From contig DASUVJ010000051.1 of NCBI GenBank assembly GCA_036378995.1, positions 1 to 13,656 on the forward strand: DNA of 13,656 nucleotides. Direction: 5' to 3'. The notes under the pieces are model-generated. The model was not told the DNA's origin. It made no database searches and saw only the letters and a list, made by a program, of their open reading frames with translations. This stretch comes from DASUVJ01 sp036378995 (lineage in GTDB: Bacteria; Patescibacteriota; Saccharimonadia; Saccharimonadales; Saccharimonadaceae). The position numbers were made by a program, and so were the translations under genes. Shown here piece after piece: positions 5,154 to 12,171 of this stretch. How positions within the stretch are numbered: position 1 is the stretch's first letter; the number at the start of each line of letters is the position of its first letter.

Positions 5154-8100
5154 TTACGCCTCTTCGTCAAGAAGCCATGCCTCAAAAGCGAGCATGCCTT
5201 TATAGCTTGGATCGAAAGAGTTGGTCTCGGGAAGGTCGAGTGTTGTGATGCAGGTATATACTTTTTGAATAAGTCGCGAAAAGCGTTCGAGCTCATCGTT
5301 GGTGAACAGCGCCTCCAAATGAACGATTGCGTTATCCGGTGTAGGCTCAACGAACTGAATGCATCCTCTCTCGACCGAAAACTGCGAATATGAACGCGAA
5401 TGCCGGATGAGGAGTTCGTAAAACATGAGCTGCTGCCTGTACTTATGCAGCTTGATCTTTTCGTAATCGGTTTTACCAACCCAGCTGCGTGAAGGTTTAC
5501 CGGTTTTGTAATCGGTAATCGTAATGGCAGTGTCGTTAAAATCGACAAGGTCGAGCGAGCCGGTGAGACGGGCGTTTCCGATTACAACACCTTGGTTGGC
5601 GAAGCTAAGTTCAACCTTTTGGCTTGGTTTGAAGTCGCCGTATTTCTCAGACAAGAACCGCGAAAGTGTCGTCGTGCCTTTTTGCAGCAGCGCCTGAAAG
5701 TCGGCCTGGCTCAGACGCTGAGATTTTAGGGCTTCCTCAAAATCATGCAGAACATCCTCGAGCGGACGCGACTTGCCTGTCGCTGCAAGATGGGCGTGCG
5801 CGCGCTGCAAAGTAGAGTGTATCGCAACACCATACCCTGCGCTCGGGCTGATCGCCTGCGGAAAACGGAGCAAATTGTTTAGTAGGAACGTCTGCGGGCC
5901 GCCCCTCGCAATATCGAGGAAACTGTTCAGGTGGGTGGCACTTAATTTATATGACTCAAGTTGTGGCCGTAGGAGCTCCTTCATGCTTGATTGGATGGGC
6001 TGGACAAGCGGTTGATACCAGGCAAGCTCGGCGGCTTCTACGATCTCGTTTAACGTCGCATGAGGTTCGGGTTTTGTGACCTCCCAATCGCTCCCTGCTA
6101 AAAAGTTTGCCACCATCGTGTTCTTGTCGCTTGAATCAAGAGTGCTATAGCTAATGACAAGACGTCGCTTTGCGCGCGTCATCGCCACAAAGAATAATCT
6201 CAGGCGCTCGTCGAATGTATCGCCTGACGGAGCAAGAGGCAGGTTCTCTGGGTAGCCGATAAGACGCGCCCTGCTGCGCACGCGTTCTCCCCATGCATTG
6301 TCGATAGCACCGGTGATATAGACAGTGTCAAATTCCAGACCTTTTGATTTATGAGCGGTCATAAGATTGACGGCATCATCGATTTTATCAGTACTTGGCC
6401 GGACGCTTGTTATCGTACTGCCTAGGTCGCGGTTAAGCCGGATGAACTCAATGAAGGTCTGAAGGGTCGGTGTGTCGTCGGGCTGATATTCTCGCATTTT
6501 TTGACGGATACAGCGCAGCGCTTCAAGGAATGTGAGATAGTCATCCGGTGCTGCTTCGAGCCGTTCCTTTGAGAAGAAATACGTATAAAGTGGCGATACA
6601 AAAACAGCATCGATCGGCTCTTCGGTTTGCTTATGGCCTATGATATGGTCGCACATGTGCTCGAGCGGAACATGGCGAATAGATTGTGCCTGCACGAGCA
6701 GCCATGTATGGAGCGGAACGAAAACGGGAGTGACGGCCATTACTTCCATCCAGCTCTGACGATTATTTTTAGCGGTGATACTCAGACGCCATATATCAGC
6801 CGGCGAGAATCCGAACGCAGGATGAGTCAGTAGTTCGGGCAATCGTGAATCGGCATCTTCTAAGCGGCTTTCGAAGAGTGCAATGAGGATTTCTGAGATG
6901 TGTTCGATGATCTGTATAATTTCAAGATCAAGTACGTTGTCGCGGCGTTCGTAATTGACGCGAATCCCGGCTTTTGCAAAGTATGGCAACAGCGAGACGA
7001 TCTCGTGATGGCGGCGCGCAAGAACTGCAATATCGGACGGATTTTGGCCATTTGCTATCGCCTCTTTGATGTTCTGAACGAGCCAATGTCGTTCGTCGTT
7101 AATTGTAGGAAGCTCCGCTACTGTAACGCCGCTCCCTTCCTCGGATTTATGAGGTGTGAGCGTTTTATTAAGTTCGGCGATTCTGTTTTCGAGACGGTCG
7201 GTGCCGAGCGTAATGACACGTCGCGCTGATGAAAGCACAACCGGTGCCGAACGATAATTTTCGGTTAGTACGATGAGCTCTGCGGTCGCAAAAGCGTCGC
7301 GAAAATTATGGATATTGCCGACATCCGCGCCCTGGAAGCTGTAGATCGCCTGGTCATCATCACCAACGACCATGATATTTGGACGGCCTTCGTTGATCTC
7401 GTTGTTTGTAAGATCAAACAAAATACGCATCTGCGCCATGTTGGTGTCCTGGAACTCGTCGACCATGATGTACTGGTATTTTTCTTGTAGGTTGAAACGA
7501 AGTTCGGGAAATACTTCCATGGCGTGCACGACGCGAAGGATCATGTCATCGAAGTCGTACAGCTCCGCCTCTTGCATACGGCTGAGATATTGAAAATAAA
7601 CGTAACTGACAGCTCGGAGCTTTTTTGAGCGCTCGCGTGATTTAAGAATGAGCTCACCCGCCTCATTCTTTTTCATCCAGGTATTCTTCCATGCGGTCAG
7701 CGGCTTGGTGGAGTCGCCCGCCTCGTCAATCGCAGACTCCAGGCTGTCGGCAATAATACGCGAGAGCGGCGTAATAGTTGCAAGCTCGACTTCTCCCCCG
7801 CTTTCGCGGATGGTGCCGACAATATTTTGCAGTGCTCCCAATGTTGTTTTGGAGATGCGGGCGCCGAAAGCTTCGCGCAGTAACGGCTCGACGATATCGG
7901 TCACCTGATCGTTCGCATCAAGTACCTGCAGCAGTTCATCGCTCGTAAGGCCGCTCTTTTTCAGTTCCGAAATCGTCGTAAGCGTATCGTTTAAATACGG
8001 GTAATCGCCGTTCATTTTTACCGCAAGCGGATTGTCGTATTCTAGCTCGTCGAAGATTTTTGAGATGAGTTCATGACTGCTCAATTCATCAGCCGGACGA

Positions 8101-8432
8101 AAATGCGCGCCGTGGTAAAAGTACTCTCCGTTTTGGTTAATGACTTCCGATCCAAAACTGTGAAACGTATGGATGGCAATTTTGTAGGCATCCTGGCCGA
8201 TAATTTGCGACAAACGCTCACGCATGGCATGTGCGCCGCTTTCGGTGAAGGTCAAGCAAAGAATGTTCTCAGGAAGTACGTCGGTGCGTTTTAAAATGTT
8301 CGCGGCGCGCATGCTAAGGAGCTCGGTCTTACCGGTTCCTGGCCCTGCGATGACCATAACGGGTCCGTCGATATGATCCACTGCCTGGCGCTGGGCAGGG
8401 TTAAGTTTTTGGTATCTGCTAGAAAAATCCAT
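5154..8432 (-). CDS. UvrD/Rep-type ATP-dependent helicase with C-terminal PD-(D/E)XK nuclease
   Basis: A 1092-residue superfamily 1A 3'-5' DNA helicase fused to a RecB-like nuclease, probably for double-strand-break processing in the manner of AddAB. Helicase motifs in order: Q motif LNPAQRQAV (10-18), Walker A AGPGTGKT (29-36), motif Ia LTFTESGAHAM (60-70), Walker B VDEFQDT (324-330), motif III GDDDQAIYSFQGA (357-369), motif IV LTENYRS (389-395), motif V LMTAHKSKGLEFD and motif VI FFVAMTRAKRRL. The nuclease shows AIHSTLQRAH, Asp961 in LTGSLDL, DYKTGK (974-979) and QQLMFYE (Q1001/Y1005), so all catalytic positions are present. The ATG at 8432 has no Shine-Dalgarno; a -10-like TACAAT ends 7 nt before it. 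No clear terminator follows the stop. Confidence 0.93.
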   Translation of the reverse strand: MDFSSRYQKLNPAQRQAVDHIDGPVMVIAGPGTGKTELLSMRAANILKRTDVLPENILCLTFTESGAHAMRERLSQIIGQDAYKIAIHTFHSFGSEVINQNGEYFYHGAHFRPADELSSHELISKIFDELEYDNPLAVKMNGDYPYLNDTLTTISELKKSGLTSDELLQVLDANDQVTDIVEPLLREAFGARISKTTLGALQNIVGTIRESGGEVELATITPLSRIIADSLESAIDEAGDSTKPLTAWKNTWMKKNEAGELILKSRERSKKLRAVSYVYFQYLSRMQEAELYDFDDMILRVVHAMEVFPELRFNLQEKYQYIMVDEFQDTNMAQMRILFDLTNNEINEGRPNIMVVGDDDQAIYSFQGADVGNIHNFRDAFATAELIVLTENYRSAPVVLSSARRVITLGTDRLENRIAELNKTLTPHKSEEGSGVTVAELPTINDERHWLVQNIKEAIANGQNPSDIAVLARRHHEIVSLLPYFAKAGIRVNYERRDNVLDLEIIQIIEHISEILIALFESRLEDADSRLPELLTHPAFGFSPADIWRLSITAKNNRQSWMEVMAVTPVFVPLHTWLLVQAQSIRHVPLEHMCDHIIGHKQTEEPIDAVFVSPLYTYFFSKERLEAAPDDYLTFLEALRCIRQKMREYQPDDTPTLQTFIEFIRLNRDLGSTITSVRPSTDKIDDAVNLMTAHKSKGLEFDTVYITGAIDNAWGERVRSRARLIGYPENLPLAPSGDTFDERLRLFFVAMTRAKRRLVISYSTLDSSDKNTMVANFLAGSDWEVTKPEPHATLNEIVEAAELAWYQPLVQPIQSSMKELLRPQLESYKLSATHLNSFLDIARGGPQTFLLNNLLRFPQAISPSAGYGVAIHSTLQRAHAHLAATGKSRPLEDVLHDFEEALKSQRLSQADFQALLQKGTTTLSRFLSEKYGDFKPSQKVELSFANQGVVIGNARLTGSLDLVDFNDTAITITDYKTGKPSRSWVGKTDYEKIKLHKYRQQLMFYELLIRHSRSYSQFSVERGCIQFVEPTPDNAIVHLEALFTNDELERFSRLIQKVYTCITTLDLPETNSFDPSYKGMLAFEAWLLDEEA

Positions 8433-8439
8433 TGTTTCT

Positions 8440-8445
8440 ATTGTA
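8440..8445 (-). promoter_or_regulatory. Candidate -10 box of the helicase gene
   Basis: Minus-strand TACAAT ends 7 nt before the ATG, placing initiation at or next to the start codon. No convincing -35 is visible. The 123-bp gap 8433-8555 otherwise contains only the promoter of the divergent gene. Confidence 0.4.
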
Positions 8446-8537
8446 GCTTAAATACTCTTTTGCGTGTATTGTGGCATTGCGTGAACCTCCCAGAGAGTAG
8501 TAATGCTATATCCTACTATGCGACTTTTGCAAATCGG

Positions 8538-8546
8538 TGCTACAAT
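8538..8546 (+). promoter_or_regulatory. Extended -10 promoter of the 162-residue gene
   Basis: TGCTACAAT (8538-8546) fits TGnTAnAAT and ends 9 nt before the ATG at 8556. No clear -35 and no Shine-Dalgarno are present, suggesting a leaderless message. Confidence 0.5.
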
Positions 8547-8555
8547 GGGGCTAGT

Positions 8556-9044
8556 ATGCGAGATGAAATTTATGATGACATGGCGCTTGAGCAGATTGCT
8601 AAAGATCGTTTTGGCTTGGACGTGGATATCAGCCAAGTGATCGTGCGCGGCATTGAAGTAAGCCGGAGCGTCACTGCGACAGTCTTTTTAACTAAAAAGA
8701 AGCAGCTGCTCGTGTATGTCGGCGGCCACTCGCGCCTGTTGCTTAGCGACGTAAAAAAAATTATTTCGCGCATGGGTCTTAAGGCCGAGCTGTATTTTCC
8801 TCCAAAAGGTCAGCCGGATTACTTTGACGCGATTGGCCGTGAAAAGTTCCGAGAGGTTTTTCCGGGGCGCGGACATATCAGCGACGAAGACATTATTTTT
8901 TATCGTACTCTTGCACCATACAACCCCGCCCTGGTGCTTATCGGTGAAGTTAAAAACGGCGAGATCTATCAGTACGACAGCGACGCGCGTGGTGAGTGGC
9001 GGCTAGCGGCAAAATTTGCTTATCGTCGCATTAAGACGAGCTAG
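8556..9044 (+). CDS. Conserved-looking hypothetical protein, 162 residues
   Basis: I do not recognise this protein. The ATG at 8556 is chosen because a promoter-like TGCTACAAT ends 9 nt before it; the open frame extends further left, but that part overlaps the helicase start and promoter and reads as non-coding. The product is soluble, mixed alpha/beta, with no membrane segment or signal peptide. An acidic helical start (MRDEIYDDMALEQIAKDRFG) precedes a strand-rich middle (VIVRGIEVSRSVTATVFL, LLVYVGGHSRLLL) and a Pro/Gly-containing second half (YFPPKGQPDYFD, EVFPGRGHISDEDIIFY). It is divergent from the helicase gene and its stop codon overlaps that of the convergent methyltransferase gene. 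A weak TCGTC/GACGA stem (9023-9039) with T6 at 9045-9050 may help end its transcript. Confidence 0.75.
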   Translation: MRDEIYDDMALEQIAKDRFGLDVDISQVIVRGIEVSRSVTATVFLTKKKQLLVYVGGHSRLLLSDVKKIISRMGLKAELYFPPKGQPDYFDAIGREKFREVFPGRGHISDEDIIFYRTLAPYNPALVLIGEVKNGEIYQYDSDARGEWRLAAKFAYRRIKTS

Positions 9045-10342
9045 TTTTTTCGGTCTAAAATTACCAGATGTTCAATATGCGGCGTGCGCGGGAAGAAATT
9101 ATATCCCTTGTGTGCCCGGATGCCATATTTTTCGCTGAGCATCATAACGTCGCGTGCCTGAGTTGCAGGGTTGCAGCTAAGGTAGATAATACGGGCGGGA
9201 GCCGTTTCGAGGAGTTTGTTTACGACATCTTCGTGCAGACCTGCACGCGGCGGATCGACAATAATGCAGCTATCGGTGCGGATATGATCGAGGGCGTTTT
9301 CGCTTGGACTAAGAACCGCTTTCGCAGAGTCCTCCCTGCCGAGCTCCTTAATATTGCGCTGCATTTCGCGCACGGCGTGCTCGTTAATTTCGATAAGGGT
9401 GACATCATCGCCGCCGATGGTCAGCCCGATACTGCCGACGCCGCTATAAAGATCAAGCAGCGGTTTGTCAGACTCGACCCATTCCCGCATGTCTTTTAGC
9501 GCCTGCTCGTAGACCGCCAGATTGATCTGGAAAAACCCTTCAGTCGCGTAAGTGAATGGTACATCTAAAATAGTGTCGCTGAGGGTTTTGTCGCTGGTTG
9601 AAACAAGCCGTTTTGTAATGACGCTTGCCGGAGATTTTGGATTTGAAAAAATCACTTCGCCGCAGATAGCAGAAGCTGCGTTAACTCGCTTAGTAACTTC
9701 AGTCGCTGGAAAGTCTTCGTTTTTTACATAAAGCTGCCAAGCCGTTTGACCAGTCCGATTTGATCTGATAAGCAGTGTTTTTAGCGAGCGTCCTTCAATG
9801 TTCAGATCGTTAAGAACGCCGAGGATTTCTTTTGAGAGATCGGCAATTGCGGTCGAAGCTAGGCTGGTGTACTCAATAGGAATTTTACCGTGCGTGCCAC
9901 GACGAAAAAACGCCAAATCAAGTTTATTTGTGTCTGTATCGTACCAAAAGCTATACTCGATTTTATTGCGATAGCCGAATTGGATACCATCGGTGTAAGT
10001 TGTAATCGGTTCCGGCAGGACAATGTTATGAAGCTCAAACGCCTCTTCAATGAGCGCAGACTTATAGTGCTGCTCGGCCTCAAAATCCATGATTTGCCAT
10101 GGACTGGTCGAAAGAAAACTATCGGGATCTACGGGTTGAATGCGCTGCGGGCTGGCGGTCAGTACATTCGTGACGATACCTTCGAGCATTTTGGACTTTT
10201 TCTTTGTGATTTGGACTTCAACGGTCTCGCCTGGTAAGCCTCCCCAAACAAAGAGTTTTCGGCCGTCTTCATGTGTGCCGAGCGCTTGTCCTCCGCCCAC
10301 GATCTTATCGAGTGTGGCGGTTATAATTTGTAGTTTTTTCAT
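9041..10342 (-). CDS. SAM-dependent RNA m5U methyltransferase (TrmA/RlmD family)
   Basis: A 433-residue enzyme that methylates C5 of a uridine in rRNA or tRNA. The N-terminal ~65 residues form a TRAM RNA-binding domain, a central domain follows, and the SAM-binding catalytic domain holds FFQIN (270-274), LDLYSGVGSIGL (296-307), VDPPRAGL (362-369), LSCNP (388-392) with the catalytic nucleophile Cys390, and TPHIEHLV (420-427) with the base Glu424. The [4Fe-4S] cysteines typical of RlmD are absent: the corresponding stretch (about 66-90) has none. The target (23S U747 or U1939, or tRNA U54) cannot be told. The gene lies 48 bp downstream of the regulator on the same strand and may be co-transcribed with it, but a -10-like TATACT ends 9 nt before the ATG. 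Its stop UAG overlaps the opposing gene's UAG. Confidence 0.92.
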   Translation of the reverse strand: MKKLQIITATLDKIVGGGQALGTHEDGRKLFVWGGLPGETVEVQITKKKSKMLEGIVTNVLTASPQRIQPVDPDSFLSTSPWQIMDFEAEQHYKSALIEEAFELHNIVLPEPITTYTDGIQFGYRNKIEYSFWYDTDTNKLDLAFFRRGTHGKIPIEYTSLASTAIADLSKEILGVLNDLNIEGRSLKTLLIRSNRTGQTAWQLYVKNEDFPATEVTKRVNAASAICGEVIFSNPKSPASVITKRLVSTSDKTLSDTILDVPFTYATEGFFQINLAVYEQALKDMREWVESDKPLLDLYSGVGSIGLTIGGDDVTLIEINEHAVREMQRNIKELGREDSAKAVLSPSENALDHIRTDSCIIVDPPRAGLHEDVVNKLLETAPARIIYLSCNPATQARDVMMLSEKYGIRAHKGYNFFPRTPHIEHLVILDRKN

Positions 10343-10351
10343 ATCCTATCC

Positions 10352-10357
10352 AGTATA
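10352..10357 (-). promoter_or_regulatory. Candidate -10 box of the methyltransferase gene
   Basis: Minus-strand TATACT ends 9 nt before the ATG at 10342. It lies inside a small palindrome (CCTAT-ACTGG-ATAGG). A wider inverted repeat, ATATCC at 10341-10346 and GGATAT at 10369-10374, surrounds it and could be an operator. The -35 is poor. Confidence 0.45.
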
Positions 10358-10390
10358 GGTAATTGGCTGGATATATGAAAGCGCGGCGGT

Positions 10391-11041
10391 TTAGGCGATA
10401 TGCGCGAGGCGCCACTCTAACTCGGCCATATTTAAGATCGTAATAATGTTATGGTCGACGCCGACGAGTTTCTCTCTTTTTAGCTTATTGATCTCTCGGC
10501 TTACAGTCTCGCGGGAGAGGCCTGCTCGCGCCCCAATATCTTTTTCGGTAATCATTAATACGTGCTTGCCGCCGGGTTCGAGTTTTCCATAATAGCGGCA
10601 TTCGAGCAGTAGTTCGTAAATAAGACGCCGCTTCGCGCTGCTCGCCATCAAGTGGCTCATGCGCCCCAGGATATCATCGAGTCGTGTATATTGTTGGCTC
10701 AAAAGTAGGTACACGACTTCTGGTTTTTCATGTAATAACGCCTTAACGTCGGCCGTCGGAGCCTGATGGACTTCGATGTCGCTCTCGGCTTCGTAAATAT
10801 AACGGTTAGGCGCCTTGTTTACGAGGAGCGCTACAGGAAAGAATGTTCCGGGAGGAAATGCATTTAAGATAATTTCATCGCCGCGATAAGATATGTCGTA
10901 GACTTTTACCCTACCAGAGACTAGATAGTAGACTTTGTCAGTACCTTCGCCGTCCAAAATGAGAACCTGGCCTTTTTTGAAACGACGCAGGGTATATTTG
11001 CTAAAGAAATTTTCGACGGTTTTGGTTGCTGATGTTTGCAT
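10391..11041 (-). CDS. Crp/Fnr-family transcriptional regulator
   Basis: A 216-residue regulator from the ATG at 11041, which follows GAGGGGAG (11053-11046). An in-frame ATG at 11092 would add 17 residues but coincides with the predicted -35. The N-terminal cyclic-nucleotide-type beta-roll (about 17-105, with KKGQVLILDGEGTDKVYYL and VSGRVKVYD) is followed by a long dimerisation helix and a winged helix-turn-helix. The recognition helix SRETVSREINKL (176-187) carries R-E-T-V-S-R, nearly identical to the R-E-T-V-G-R by which E. coli CRP reads GTGA. The cAMP-pocket signature of CRP and the cluster cysteines of FNR are absent, so the signal is unknown. A matching GTGA-N6-TCAC palindrome lies just upstream, suggesting autoregulation and/or control of the divergent polysaccharide genes. 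Confidence 0.92.
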   Translation of the reverse strand: MQTSATKTVENFFSKYTLRRFKKGQVLILDGEGTDKVYYLVSGRVKVYDISYRGDEIILNAFPPGTFFPVALLVNKAPNRYIYEAESDIEVHQAPTADVKALLHEKPEVVYLLLSQQYTRLDDILGRMSHLMASSAKRRLIYELLLECRYYGKLEPGGKHVLMITEKDIGARAGLSRETVSREINKLKREKLVGVDHNIITILNMAELEWRLAHIA

Positions 11042-11063
11042 TTCGCTCCCCTCGCCTAACCTT

Positions 11064-11092
11064 ACGATATGCCACATTACGAGTGAATGCAA
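11064..11092 (-). promoter_or_regulatory. Candidate promoter of the Crp-like gene
   Basis: Minus-strand TTGCAT (11092-11087), a 17-nt spacer and TATCGT (11069-11064); initiation near 11057 and a short leader carrying the Shine-Dalgarno. The -10 is imperfect. Confidence 0.4.
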
Positions 11093-11105
11093 GCACTTTT
11101 AAATC

Positions 11106-11119
11106 GTGACAATAATCAC
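11106..11119. promoter_or_regulatory. Crp-type operator GTGA-N6-TCAC
   Basis: GTGA (11106-11109), CAATAA, TCAC (11116-11119) is a perfect CRP-style palindrome, centred about 20 bp upstream of the regulator's -35 and about 80 bp before the dehydrogenase ATG. A further TCAC half-site lies at 11139-11142; GTCACG (11138-11143) is the reverse complement of CGTGAC (11105-11110). Confidence 0.6.
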
Positions 11120-11141
11120 AACGACACTATGCCTAGCGTCA

Positions 11142-11160
11142 CGGCGCTTAAAAAGCGCTG
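11142..11160. other. Hairpin upstream of the dehydrogenase gene
   Basis: GCGCTT (11144-11149) pairs with AAGCGC (11153-11158) around AAA, and two outer pairs (C-G and G-U) extend it. It sits between the Crp-type site and the ribosome site. No good T-tract follows. The nearby -10-like TACACT (11165-11170) lacks a clear -35. Confidence 0.45.
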
Positions 11161-11190
11161 TTTCTACACTAAATATATGGAGGTGTAAAT

Positions 11191-12171
11191 ATGAAACGGC
11201 CACTTAGGATTAAACAAAGAGCAGGAGCAAAACGCGGAAGCTTAAAATATCTTCGCGGAATTTATGACACGCGTATCGCGGTGATTGGCAGTGGGTTCGT
11301 TGGTGAGGCAACCGGCAGAGGACTTGCAAAGCACAATAATGATATTACGTTTATCGACGTGATGCGGGAGAAAGTGGCGATGCTTCGTGAAGAAGGATTT
11401 AAGTCGTACCTTCCGGAAGATTACACAAAAATTACGACGGACATCACGATGTTCTGTGTTCCAACGCCCACTGTGGGCGGAGAGATTAACCTGGAGTATC
11501 TATTAAAAGCAACGCGGCAATTCGCCGAACGCCTGCGGGATTACGACGGTTATCATGTCGCGGTCATTCGTTCGACCGTACCACCACATACGACGCGCGA
11601 AAAAGTAATACCCTTGATTGAAAAAATATCAGGTAAAAAAGCGGGCAAAGAATTTGGCATTTGTATGCAGCCTGAGTATCTTCGCGAAGTCACCGCGCAG
11701 CAGGATTACGCTCGCCCTTGGTTTATCTTAATCGGTGAGTACGACAAAAAATCGGGTGACATACTGGAGCGACTTTACTCTAAATTCGATGCGCCAATTG
11801 AGCGTACGACGCTCGAGGAGGCAGAGTTTCAGAAGTATGTTCACAATGTATATAACGCCGTAAAGATCGCGTTCTTTAACGAAATGCGTATTATTGCAAA
11901 GGGTGAAAACTGGAATGATGCGGCAATTTTTCAGGCGACTGCCCGGAGCTGCGAAGGAATTTGGAATCCGATTTACGGCCTGCGAGATATGGGACCGTTT
12001 GACGGATCATGTCTACCAAAAGACACGCGGGCGCTGCTTCAATGGGGCGATAATCGCGGCTATGGGCTTGAGATTTTGCGCTCGGTGATTAGTGAGAATC
12101 TCAAACACGAGGAAACCTTAGGCAGGAATACGAACGTGCGCATAAACTACTTGGGAAACATCAGTGTTTGA
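11191..12171 (+). CDS. UDP-glucose/GDP-mannose dehydrogenase family protein, lacking the C-terminal domain
   Basis: A 326-residue NAD-dependent enzyme expected to oxidise a nucleotide sugar at C6 to the uronic acid. The ATG at 11191 has the Shine-Dalgarno GGAGGT (11179-11184). A basic 27-residue extension precedes the Rossmann fold with GSGFVG (33-38). Then come FCVPTP (88-93), RSTVPP (127-132), QPEYLRE (160-166), the central helix EFQKYVHNVYNAVK (212-225) with Lys215, and DGSCLPKD (271-278) with the catalytic Cys274 and Lys277. It stops after the central dimerisation helix. The third domain, which completes the UDP site in usual enzymes of about 390-440 residues, is missing and is not encoded in another frame downstream. 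The stop overlaps the start of the glycosyltransferase by 8 nt, indicating translational coupling. The sugar substrate is inferred, not shown. Confidence 0.88.
   Translation: MKRPLRIKQRAGAKRGSLKYLRGIYDTRIAVIGSGFVGEATGRGLAKHNNDITFIDVMREKVAMLREEGFKSYLPEDYTKITTDITMFCVPTPTVGGEINLEYLLKATRQFAERLRDYDGYHVAVIRSTVPPHTTREKVIPLIEKISGKKAGKEFGICMQPEYLREVTAQQDYARPWFILIGEYDKKSGDILERLYSKFDAPIERTTLEEAEFQKYVHNVYNAVKIAFFNEMRIIAKGENWNDAAIFQATARSCEGIWNPIYGLRDMGPFDGSCLPKDTRALLQWGDNRGYGLEILRSVISENLKHEETLGRNTNVRINYLGNISV

Noticed and set aside
8373..8555. Upstream extension of the 162-residue gene
   Set aside because: The extension overlaps the helicase start and both promoters, and its residues look random. The ATG at 8556 has a promoter-like box at the expected distance.
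9023..9050. Terminator after the 162-residue gene
   Set aside because: The TCGTC/GACGA stem is only 5 bp and is separated from the T6 run by 5 nt, so it was not listed as a terminator.
12169..12171. UGA recoded as an amino acid (as in Gracilibacteria/Absconditabacteria)
   Set aside because: UGA ends the dehydrogenase and the 114-residue gene at sensible places, and no UGA interrupts a recognised gene, so the standard bacterial code fits.
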